A DNA stretch of 5,043 nucleotides from Candidatus Elusimicrobium euhamitermitis (GCA_031254225.1 JAIRUU010000058.1:1-5043); one strand, 5' to 3'. Counted from the stretch's first letter, positions 1 through 4,550 are shown. Notes: a model not told the origin generated them from the sequence alone. Made by a program: numbers and translations.

Positions 1-3
1 TAA

Positions 4-41
4 TTCCCCCTTTGAGGGGGAACCCCCGAAGGGGAAAGGGG
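4..41. repeat. GC-rich repeat-like hairpin tract
   Basis: Runs of C and G alternate here. A 7-bp stem is formed by TTCCCCC (4-10) and GGGGGAA (16-22) around a 5-nt loop. A second C-run (23-27) can pair with G-runs at 31-34 or 38-41. No open reading frame crosses the tract. The pattern looks like a dispersed palindromic intergenic element rather than an ordinary terminator, because no T-run follows directly. Being a genome-wide repeat is an inference that this window cannot prove. Confidence 0.4.
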
Positions 42-55
42 TAAATGGATGTTAT

Positions 56-75
56 AAAACCAAGTTTGGTTTTTT
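56..75 (+). terminator. Possible weak intrinsic terminator of an upstream gene
   Basis: AAAACCAA (56-63) pairs perfectly with TTGGTTTT (66-73), and the T-run continues to 75. The stem is AT-rich with only two G-C pairs, and the loop is very tight unless the closing pairs open. It may end transcription from a gene left of the window. It could also be a chance palindrome in AT-rich sequence. Confidence 0.3.
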
Positions 76-171
76 ACCTTATCGGCCCAGGAAAGGCGGG
101 GTCTTGAATAAATTTACGGCGCATGTTTGTGTTTCAAAACCCTATCCTGTGTTTAGGGAGAGGAAAATAAT

Positions 172-183
172 AGGAGAACGGAG
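172..183 (+). promoter_or_regulatory. Ribosome binding site fixing the purH start
   Basis: AGGAG (172-176) and a closer GGAG (180-183) lie 7 to 14 bases before the ATG at 191. The reading frame stays open upstream to a TTG at 104, but the extra 29 codons lack family-like sequence. The Shine-Dalgarno motif together with the conserved domain start selects 191. Confidence 0.75.
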
Positions 184-190
184 TACTATA

Positions 191-1732
191 ATGACTATTA
201 AGAGAGCTTTGATTTCAGTGTCTGATAAGACGGGACTTTTGGAATTTGCCAAAGGGCTGGACGCGCTGGGCGTGGAAATAGTTTCCACCAGCGGCACCGC
301 GAAATTTCTTAAAAACGCGGGCCTTAAAGTGCGCGACTTGTCCGAGCTTACCGGATTTCCGGAAATTTTGGACGGCCGCGTTAAAACTTTGCACCCGAAA
401 GTGCACGGCGCGATTTTGTTTAAGCGCGACGACGAAGCGCATTGCGCCGTCGTGCGCGACATGGGCATTGAGCCGCTGGATATGCTTGTCGTTAATCTCT
501 ATCCGTTCCGCGAGACGGCGGCAAAAGCCAAAGAAAGTTTTGCGCCGGAAGTTATTGAAAATATTGATATCGGCGGGCCGTCAATGCTGCGCAGCGCGGC
601 CAAAAATTTTAAGGACGTCGCCGTTATCTGCCGCCCGCAGGATTACGGCGCTGTGCTTGAAGAAATGCAAAAATCCGGCGGCGGGCTTTCTTATGAAACG
701 CGGCAGCGGCTTTGCGTTGAAGCGTTTACTCATACCGCCGAGTATGACGCCGCGATAAGCGAGGAATTTAAAAAAGGCCTCGGCCAGAAATTTCCGCAGA
801 GCAAAATTGTCGTGCTGCACAAAACGCAGGATTTGCGCTACGGCGAAAACCCGCACCAGGCCGCCGCGCTTTATGGACAGAAAGACGGTTTTGCTTTTGA
901 GCAGCTGCACGGCAAAGAACTTTCTTACAATAATATTTTGGACGCTTTCGGCACGTGGGACGCGGTCACTGATTTTACGCTGCCGGCCTGCGTTATTTTT
1001 AAGCACGTGACGCCGTGCGGCGTGGGGACGGGGGAAACTTTGTCGGAAGCTTTTGAACGCGCCTGGGCGTGCGACCCTATGTCCGCTTACGGCGGCATTA
1101 TCGCGCTAAACAGGCCTATGGAAAAAAATATAGCGCAGGCTATTTCCAAAGTTTTTATAGAGGCCGTGTGCGCGCCGTTTTACGACGAAGAGTCTCTGGC
1201 TGTTTTAAAACATAAAAAAAATATACGCCTGCTGCGCCGCGCGCTGCCTTTGAGCGGCGGGTATTTATTAAAATCCGTGGGAGACGAGGTTTTGGTGCAG
1301 GAGCCTGACAGGGCTTTGACGCAGGCAGGCAAATGGGACTGCGTTACCAAACGCCGCCCCACGGCGGAAGAAGACCGCGCGCTGCGTTTTGCGTGGGCCG
1401 CAGTTAAGCACGTAAAGTCAAACGCTATAATTTTGACGTCTGAAAACGCGTCCGTCGGCATAGGCGCGGGGCAGATGAGCAGGGTGGACAGCGTGAAAAT
1501 GGCCGGCGCAAAATTCGCGGATTATCTTAATGATAATGAGAAACCGCAAATTTTAGTACTTGGGTCCGACGCGTTTTTCCCGTTCCGCGACGGCGTTGAC
1601 GCTGCGGCTAAACTGGGCGTAAGCGCGATAGTTCAGCCCGGCGGCTCCGTCAAAGACGCGGAAGCAATAACCGCGGCGGACGAGCACGGCATAGCCATGA
1701 TTTTTACCGGACTTCGCCATTTCAGACATTAG
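191..1732 (+). CDS. purH: Bifunctional AICAR formyltransferase / IMP cyclohydrolase
   Basis: PurH catalyses the last two steps of de novo purine synthesis in the cytoplasm. It formylates AICAR with 10-formyltetrahydrofolate and then closes the ring to IMP. The 513-residue product has the usual family length. The N-terminal MGS-like cyclohydrolase domain (about 1-150) shows VSDKTG (10-15), the STSGT motif (32-36), GRVKTLHP with Lys65, NLYPF with Tyr104, and NIDIGGPS with Asp126, followed by Lys138. These match the catalytic set known from avian and human ATIC. The C-terminal formyltransferase domain shows RYGENPHQ (216-223), the KH catalytic pair in KHVTPCGVG (Lys271, His272), DPMSAYGGI, and the terminal FTGLRHFRH. 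The conserved motifs checked are present and no frameshift is seen. The neighbours are not purine genes, so it appears to stand alone, and no purine riboswitch is evident upstream. Function is assigned with high confidence from family motifs. Confidence 0.97.
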   Translation: MTIKRALISVSDKTGLLEFAKGLDALGVEIVSTSGTAKFLKNAGLKVRDLSELTGFPEILDGRVKTLHPKVHGAILFKRDDEAHCAVVRDMGIEPLDMLVVNLYPFRETAAKAKESFAPEVIENIDIGGPSMLRSAAKNFKDVAVICRPQDYGAVLEEMQKSGGGLSYETRQRLCVEAFTHTAEYDAAISEEFKKGLGQKFPQSKIVVLHKTQDLRYGENPHQAAALYGQKDGFAFEQLHGKELSYNNILDAFGTWDAVTDFTLPACVIFKHVTPCGVGTGETLSEAFERAWACDPMSAYGGIIALNRPMEKNIAQAISKVFIEAVCAPFYDEESLAVLKHKKNIRLLRRALPLSGGYLLKSVGDEVLVQEPDRALTQAGKWDCVTKRRPTAEEDRALRFAWAAVKHVKSNAIILTSENASVGIGAGQMSRVDSVKMAGAKFADYLNDNEKPQILVLGSDAFFPFRDGVDAAAKLGVSAIVQPGGSVKDAEAITAADEHGIAMIFTGLRHFRH

Positions 1733-1762
1733 ATTTTTTAGCCGCGCGGGTTATTATATTTT

Positions 1763-1785
1763 CGTTTTTGCGCGGACGCAAAACG
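1763..1785 (+). other. Hairpin in the purH to small membrane gene spacer
   Basis: CGTTTTTGCG (1763-1772) pairs with CGCAAAACG (1777-1785) around a CGGA loop, with one bulged T. It lies just upstream of the ribosome binding site of the next gene and has no T-run after it, so it is not a standard terminator. It could fold in the 5' leader of the small membrane gene. No function can be assigned. The rest of the 73-base spacer contains only AT-rich sequence with no convincing promoter. Confidence 0.3.
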
Positions 1786-1805
1786 TCAAAAAGGAAAATA
1801 AAACT

Positions 1806-2054
1806 ATGTTTCACTTTCACAACAGAAAAGAAACGCCTAATGACGGGAATATTTCATATATTGTTTTGTATATAATGCTGCTTGTGGGGACCGCTGCGGT
1901 GCTTTACGTCGTATGGGAATTTTTTATACCGGGCAGACAAATGGACGGCAGAACCGCGAAAATGTTTTTTGACGGGATAATGTATATCGCGGCGGCGGCC
2001 GTTGCGTTATTTTTAGTAAAGGGATTGTTAAAGATGCTGGGATTGGACAAATAA
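1806..2054 (+). CDS. Small two-helix membrane protein of unknown function
   Basis: I do not recognise this 82-residue protein. The sequence shows a short polar N-terminus rich in His and charged residues (1-14), a hydrophobic segment at about 16-39 that fits one membrane helix, a polar loop containing RQMDGRTAK (about 43-51), and a second hydrophobic segment at about 54-79 ending in LGLDK. There is no cleavable signal peptide. The start is supported by AAGGA (1791-1795), ten bases before the ATG. The gene follows purH on the same strand after 73 bases and ends just before the first pilin-cluster spacer. It could be a small inner-membrane accessory or assembly protein, but nothing ties it to pili or to purine synthesis. 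The clean ribosome binding site and membrane topology make it a likely real gene. Confidence 0.7.
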   Translation: MFHFHNRKETPNDGNISYIVLYIMLLVGTAAVLYVVWEFFIPGRQMDGRTAKMFFDGIMYIAAAAVALFLVKGLLKMLGLDK

Positions 2055-2066
2055 CAAAGTCTTATA

Positions 2067-2111
2067 AAACCTGATTTTATTTTTAAAGTTTTTTTCCGTT
2101 TCGCGGTTGAA
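2067..2111 (-). pseudogene. Relic of the smpB 3' end (copy A)
   Basis: This 45-base stretch matches 4080-4124, the end of the intact smpB gene, at 39 positions. Read on the minus strand in the smpB frame it gives NRETEKNFKNKIRF, against NREMEQNFKNKIRF in the intact protein. The stop codon TAG is changed to TAT. Three of the five differences inside codons are synonymous. Upstream smpB sequence is absent, so this is a fragment and not an expressed gene. The similarity is seen directly; origin by duplication of the pilin/smpB junction is an inference. Confidence 0.65.
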
Positions 2112-2137
2112 AAGCTTCTTTAAAGGAGGCTTTTTTT
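2110..2137 (+). terminator. Intrinsic terminator after the small membrane gene
   Basis: AAGCTTCTTT pairs with AAAGGAGGCTT with one bulge and one G-T pair, and is followed by seven T residues (2131-2137). It is a slightly decayed copy of the perfect terminator at 3435-3460. It would stop transcription arriving from purH or the 82-residue membrane protein before pilin 1. Confidence 0.75.
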
Positions 2138-2198
2138 GTGTAGCCGGTTTAGATTATAAAAAAGTATTTAGGCTATCTTCTTTTCCGTCAGAGAGTAT

Positions 2199-2212
2199 TT
2201 TTATATACTTTT
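2199..2212 (+). promoter_or_regulatory. Candidate promoter -10 region of pilin 1
   Basis: TATACT (2204-2209) matches the bacterial -10 consensus at five of six positions and sits in a 14-base block that is identical upstream of pilin 3 (3521-3534). No good -35 hexamer is found at 16 to 18 bases upstream, so either an activator or an extended AT-rich element would be needed. The call rests on conservation between the two copies. Confidence 0.4.
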
Positions 2213-2228
2213 GTTAAATACTTTCAAC

Positions 2229-2233
2229 GGAGA
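2229..2233 (+). promoter_or_regulatory. Ribosome binding site of pilin 1
   Basis: GGAGA lies ten bases before the ATG at 2243. It supports that start and gives a five-residue leader peptide. Confidence 0.7.
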
Positions 2234-2242
2234 AAGATTTTT

Positions 2243-2758
2243 ATGTTAAAAAACGGTTTTACGCTTATTGAGTTGTTGGTCGTCGTTCTGATTATAGGCA
2301 TTTTAGCCGCTATAGCCGTGCCGCAATATCAGACAGCTGTGTTAAAAACAAGGTTTGCAACCGTAATTGCGAATACCAGAGCCGTTAAAGACGCCGCGGA
2401 AATATATTATATGACTTACGGCGACTATCCTACGGACGATATTACCGTTTTGGACTTTGACATTCCGGATTGCGTTAAATATGCCGCCGGTTTAATGCGC
2501 TGCCCTAAGACAAATACGGCCTATAACTATAACGGAAATAATTCAACGGGGCAGGCATTTGACGTCAGAGGTTATTATCCGGAATCCAACGGCTCCGACG
2601 GTAAACTTTCTCTTGATTATACTATGGTGCTGGACCACGCGCAGTCAAACCCCGGTAAAATATATTGCAGAGTGGGCACTAATAATCAGGCGGCTGCTAC
2701 AAGAGTGTGCAAAAGCATGTGCAAGACGCCTATTGTGGGCAGTGTCTGCGAAATTTAG
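2243..2758 (+). CDS. Type IV pilin-like protein, six cysteines (pilin 1)
   Basis: This 171-residue prepilin has a very short leader, MLKNG, and a class III signal whose cleavage is expected between Gly5 and Phe6. Glu10 is the conserved Glu+5 of mature pilins. Residues 6-30 form the hydrophobic helix N-terminus that sits in the inner membrane and then packs in the pilus core, with the PQY motif at 27-29. The globular part carries six cysteines (77, 87, 142, 156, 160, 169), two more than its neighbours, so up to three disulfides are possible. The tail motif YCRV...VCKSM corresponds to WCQV...LCASM in pilins 2 and 3, so all three share a fold, but similarity outside the N-terminus is low. It may be a major pilin, minor pilin or pseudopilin; sequence alone does not decide. 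No prepilin peptidase, assembly ATPase or PilC-like gene is in the window. Confidence 0.92.
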   Translation: MLKNGFTLIELLVVVLIIGILAAIAVPQYQTAVLKTRFATVIANTRAVKDAAEIYYMTYGDYPTDDITVLDFDIPDCVKYAAGLMRCPKTNTAYNYNGNNSTGQAFDVRGYYPESNGSDGKLSLDYTMVLDHAQSNPGKIYCRVGTNNQAAATRVCKSMCKTPIVGSVCEI

Positions 2759-2782
2759 ATTTATCTGATTATTTTACATAAG

Positions 2783-2840
2783 AAAAAAGTATTCAGGCTA
2801 TATACCCCACGACGTAAACCAAATTTCATATATTTTCTAT
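2783..2840 (+). repeat. Truncated pilin intergenic module (copy C)
   Basis: Bases 2783-2801 match 2158-2176 of copy A at 18 of 19 positions (AAAAAAGTATTYAGGCTAT). After that, TTTCATATATTTTCTAT resembles the promoter-like block of copy A but runs straight into the ATG of pilin 2. The smpB relic, the terminator and the last part of the leader with its Shine-Dalgarno motif are missing, so copy C has lost about 27 bases at its 3' end and everything 5' of the A-run. Confidence 0.55.
2829..2834 (+). promoter_or_regulatory. Possible -10 element abutting the pilin 2 start
   Basis: TATATT ends six bases before the ATG at 2841, so a transcript from it would begin at or very near the start codon. There is no Shine-Dalgarno motif and no clear -35 hexamer. 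Leaderless expression is one reading. The other is read-through from pilin 1, since no terminator separates the two genes. Confidence 0.25.
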
Positions 2841-3386
2841 ATGATTAAGAAAATGTATAACGCCGGCCGCGCCGAGACGCGGCAAAAGCGCGGATTTACC
2901 CTGATTGAACTTTTAGTTGTTGTTCTCATTATCGGCATACTTGCCGCTATTGCGCTGCCGCAATATAATAAAGCGGTTTTGAAATCAAGGACCGCCCAGG
3001 CTGCCATTATGGTAAAAGCGATAACGGACGCGCAGGAGAGATATTATCTGGAAAACGGCGCGTATACAAACAATATAAAAGATCTGGATATTGACGTGCC
3101 TGATGAACTTATAGGGAGCGCAGCCGCATTAGGCAACAGCGCAAAACCGAATGTTTATTTCTACTTCTGCTGGTCAAACAGAACATGCGGCGCGGGCGCA
3201 TACAGCGCCGATATGCCGACTTTAGAATTTACCATGAAATTTGACCCGACCTTTAAAGGAAAACATTGGTGCCAGGTCGGCTCCGTTGCCAGTATACCCA
3301 AATCAAGTACGGCTAAAGCTCTCTGCGCGTCTATGGGGCCGGTAGATACCGCTTACGGCGGCGGTAGTTACTATTTAATTAATTGA
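2841..3386 (+). CDS. Type IV pilin-like protein, four cysteines (pilin 2)
   Basis: This 181-residue prepilin has an 18-residue basic leader (14 if the in-frame ATG at 2853 is used), and cleavage is expected between Gly18 and Phe19. Mature numbering gives Glu5, the hydrophobic segment 1-21 and PQY at 22-24. The mature protein is roughly 80 percent identical to pilin 3 and shares its tail ending in YYLIN. Four cysteines (mature 92, 98, 126, 144) suggest two disulfides, a small loop at 92-98 and a C-terminal loop at 126-144. The second loop is four residues longer than in pilin 3. The leader holds a GC-rich insertion absent from its neighbours, and no ribosome binding site precedes the start. 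The gene follows pilin 1 after 82 bases with no terminator, so co-transcription is possible. The role as pilus subunit or minor pilin is inferred from the family. Confidence 0.92.
   Translation: MIKKMYNAGRAETRQKRGFTLIELLVVVLIIGILAAIALPQYNKAVLKSRTAQAAIMVKAITDAQERYYLENGAYTNNIKDLDIDVPDELIGSAAALGNSAKPNVYFYFCWSNRTCGAGAYSADMPTLEFTMKFDPTFKGKHWCQVGSVASIPKSSTAKALCASMGPVDTAYGGGSYYLIN
2866..2883 (+). other. GC stem-loop inside the pilin 2 leader codons
   Basis: GCCGCG (2866-2871) pairs with CGCGGC (2878-2883) around a six-base loop. It lies within a roughly 36-base segment (about 2853-2888) that has no counterpart in pilins 1 and 3 and is far richer in GC than its surroundings. It adds 12 residues to the leader peptide. 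It could be a small inserted palindrome or a structure that affects translation. Confidence 0.45.
2928..2992 (+). repeat. 65-bp block identical to 3612-3676 (copy in pilin 2)
   Basis: Codons for mature residues 12-32 and two bases of codon 33 are identical between pilins 2 and 3. Outside the block, 7 of the 12 preceding codons differ synonymously, and synonymous changes resume at once after it. Protein conservation alone does not require identical codons, so this looks like a gene-conversion tract. Confidence 0.8.
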
Positions 3387-3402
3387 TATAAAATATTGCT
3401 TT

Positions 3403-3434
3403 GTTCTTAAAGTTTTTTCCGTTTCGCGGTTGAT
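3403..3434 (-). pseudogene. Relic of the smpB 3' end (copy B)
   Basis: The minus strand reads NRETEKNFKNK in the smpB frame if one base is restored in the T-run at 3413-3418, which has six T residues against seven in copy A. It shares with copy A most of the bases that differ from intact smpB, so the two relics are closer to each other than to smpB. The fragment sits 16 bases after the pilin 2 stop codon, much as intact smpB sits after pilin 3. Confidence 0.6.
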
Positions 3435-3460
3435 AAGCCTCCTTTAAAGGAGGCTTTTTT
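3435..3460 (+). terminator. Strong intrinsic terminator after pilin 2
   Basis: AAGCCTCCTTT (3435-3445) and AAAGGAGGCTT (3446-3456) are perfect reverse complements, and the T-run extends to 3460. The inner TTTAAA would form the loop, leaving an eight-pair GC-rich stem. This is a textbook rho-independent terminator for pilin 2 or the pilin 1-2 unit. Confidence 0.88.
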
Positions 3461-3520
3461 ATATAGCTAATTTAGATTATAAAATAGTACTTTGCGTATT
3501 ATATTTTTCTCCGTACGATA

Positions 3521-3534
3521 TTTTATATACTTTT
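3521..3534 (+). promoter_or_regulatory. Candidate promoter -10 region of pilin 3
   Basis: TATACT (3526-3531) lies in the 14-base block shared with the pilin 1 upstream region, 26 bases before the start codon. A recognisable -35 hexamer is missing here too. The preceding terminator means pilin 3 needs its own promoter, which strengthens the call. Confidence 0.42.
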
Positions 3535-3547
3535 AAATATATTCAGC

Positions 3548-3552
3548 GGGGA
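3548..3552 (+). promoter_or_regulatory. Ribosome binding site of pilin 3
   Basis: GGGGA lies eight bases before the ATG at 3561, supporting that start and a six-residue leader. Confidence 0.65.
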
Positions 3553-3560
3553 ATATTTTT

Positions 3561-4058
3561 ATGTCTAAAAGAAAAGGTTTTACTCTTATTGAATTATTGG
3601 TTGTGGTTTTAATTATCGGCATACTTGCCGCTATTGCGCTGCCGCAATATAATAAAGCGGTTTTGAAATCAAGGACTGCCCAGGCGGCGCTTATGTTAAA
3701 AGCCATAACGGACGCGCAGGAAAGATATTATCTTGAAACCGGCGCGTATACTAATAACATAAAAGATTTGGATGTAGTCGTGCCGGACGAACTTATAGGC
3801 GCATGGGGAGTAGCCGGGGACAGCGCAAGGCCTATGGTTTATTTGTATGCTTGCGCGTCTAACAGGACGTGCGCGGCCACGGTATACAGCGCGGATATGC
3901 CGTATTTGGAATTCACTATGAAATTTGATCCGTCATATAAAGGGAAACATTGGTGTCAGGTCAGCGGTAACAAATCAAATACGGCCAGAACGGTTTGCGC
4001 GTCAATGGGGGCCGTTGATGCGGCTTACGCCGGCGGTAACTATTATTTAATCAACTGA
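3561..4058 (+). CDS. Type IV pilin-like protein, four cysteines (pilin 3)
   Basis: This 165-residue prepilin has the short leader MSKRKG, and cleavage is expected between Gly6 and Phe7. Mature Glu5, the hydrophobic segment 1-21 and PQY at 22-24 match the family. It is the close paralogue of pilin 2, with cysteines at mature positions 92, 98, 126 and 140. Differences between the two cluster at mature 75-102, around the first cysteine pair, and between the last two cysteines, where pilin 3 is four residues shorter. The intervening YSADMP and LEFTMKFDP stretches and the YYLIN tail are kept. The gene has its own upstream module with a terminator before it, so it is probably a separate transcript. 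It converges on smpB with only 18 bases between the two stop codons. Whether it is a major or minor pilin cannot be told from the sequence. Confidence 0.93.
   Translation: MSKRKGFTLIELLVVVLIIGILAAIALPQYNKAVLKSRTAQAALMLKAITDAQERYYLETGAYTNNIKDLDVVVPDELIGAWGVAGDSARPMVYLYACASNRTCAATVYSADMPYLEFTMKFDPSYKGKHWCQVSGNKSNTARTVCASMGAVDAAYAGGNYYLIN
3612..3676 (+). repeat. 65-bp block identical to 2928-2992 (copy in pilin 3)
   Basis: This is the partner of the block in pilin 2, identical at every base. It covers the second half of the membrane helix and the start of the helical stalk. Pilin 1 encodes similar residues at this place with many different codons, so the identity is specific to the pilin 2 and 3 pair. 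Confidence 0.8.
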
Positions 4059-4076
4059 AAAGTTTTGGTAAGCCCG

Positions 4077-4550
4077 CTAAAATCTGATTTTATTTTTAAA
4101 ATTTTGTTCCATCTCGCGGTTTAAGTCGCGTTTTTTTATGTCTTCGCGCTTGTCATAAGCCTGCTTGCCTTTGCACATTCCGACTTTTATTTTTGCCCAG
4201 CCGTTTTTAAAATATACTTCCAGCGGTATCAGCGTATTGCCTTTGAGCTGCGCGTGGCCTTTCATTTTATCAATTTCTTTTTTGTGCAGCAGCAGGCGGC
4301 GCGCGCGCAAAGGCTCTACCAGCGTGACGGTATTATATTTGTAAGGGTTGATGTGCATGTTGCAGACAAAAGCCTGCTCGCCGTCCACGCGGACAAAAGC
4401 GCCCTCAAGGCTGACCTCTTTCTGGCGGACGGATTTTACCTCGCTCCCCAAAAGTTCCAGGCCGGCTTCGTACGAGTCTAAGACGTGATAATTATGGAAA
4501 GCCTTGCGGTTAGACGCCGCGATAATCAGGCCCCCGTCCTTTTTTGCCAT
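4077..4550 (-). CDS. smpB: SsrA-binding protein SmpB (trans-translation)
   Basis: SmpB binds tmRNA and delivers it to ribosomes stalled on broken messages, so that the nascent chain is tagged for degradation. The 157-residue product has the usual family length. The family landmarks are visible: NRKAFHNY (14-21), YEAGLELLGSEVKS (27-40), NMHINPY, RRLLLHKKEI, the PLEVYFKNGWAKIKVG strand region, KGKQAYDKREDIKKRD (127-142) and a basic C-terminal tail that in studied homologues enters the mRNA channel. The start at 4550 fits the family; no Shine-Dalgarno motif precedes it. The last 14 codons are duplicated as relics in the two pilin spacers at 2067-2111 and 3403-3434. The 3' end overlaps, on the other strand, the probable terminator of pilin 3. 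No tmRNA gene (ssrA) is seen in the window. Confidence 0.96.
   Translation of the reverse strand: MAKKDGGLIIAASNRKAFHNYHVLDSYEAGLELLGSEVKSVRQKEVSLEGAFVRVDGEQAFVCNMHINPYKYNTVTLVEPLRARRLLLHKKEIDKMKGHAQLKGNTLIPLEVYFKNGWAKIKVGMCKGKQAYDKREDIKKRDLNREMEQNFKNKIRF
4115..4137 (+). terminator. Probable pilin 3 terminator inside the smpB 3' coding end
   Basis: CGCGG (4115-4119) can pair with TCGCG (4126-4130) around a six-base loop, and seven T residues follow (4131-4137). The T-run is the opposite strand of the smpB Lys-Lys codons. It occupies the place that the strong terminators hold in copies A and B, right after the shared CGCGGTT. The stem is short, so termination may be partial. No other terminator lies after pilin 3. 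Confidence 0.5.

Larger units (their letters stand above)
2067..2242 (+). repeat. Pilin intergenic module, copy A
   Basis: This spacer has the same order of parts as 3403-3560: an smpB tail fragment, an intrinsic terminator, a TTTAGATTATAAAA stretch, an AT-rich promoter-like segment including the shared 14-mer TTTTATATACTTTT (2199-2212), a Shine-Dalgarno motif and a pilin start codon. Similarity is strongest over the first 95 bases or so and patchier toward the start codon. It acts as the terminator of the preceding gene and the leader of pilin 1. Duplication is inferred from this shared order. Confidence 0.7.
3403..3560 (+). repeat. Pilin intergenic module, copy B
   Basis: This is the second copy of the spacer module described at 2067-2242, with the same order of smpB relic, terminator, TTTAGATTATAAAA stretch, promoter-like 14-mer (3521-3534) and leader. 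It ends transcription of pilin 2 and supplies the upstream region of pilin 3. Confidence 0.7.

Noticed and set aside
104..190. Extended purH start at TTG 104
   Set aside because: The 29 extra residues do not resemble the PurH N-terminus, and a good Shine-Dalgarno motif precedes the ATG at 191, where the conserved domain begins.
104..190. Purine riboswitch or PurR-type operator before purH
   Set aside because: Only a five-pair CCCTA/TAGGG stem is visible, without the conserved junction sequences of a purine riboswitch or a recognisable operator.
581..1006. Long minus-strand open frame within purH
   Set aside because: It is a shadow of the purH coding strand with low-complexity, basic-rich sequence and no family resemblance.
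2112..2242. Sigma-54 promoter upstream of pilin genes
   Set aside because: Pilin genes in some bacteria use sigma-54, but no GG-N10-GC pair of the right kind is found in either spacer.
2759..2782. A third smpB relic after pilin 1
   Set aside because: TCTGATTATTTTA resembles the first bases of the relic, but only about 13 AT-rich positions match and the diagnostic CGCGGTT part is missing.
2067..3560. CRISPR array or phage att sites
   Set aside because: The repeats are two long gene-flanking modules and one partial copy, not short regularly spaced units, and no integrase or cas gene is present.
4254..4481. Plus-strand open frame within smpB
   Set aside because: It lies wholly inside the convincing smpB gene and has no recognisable features.
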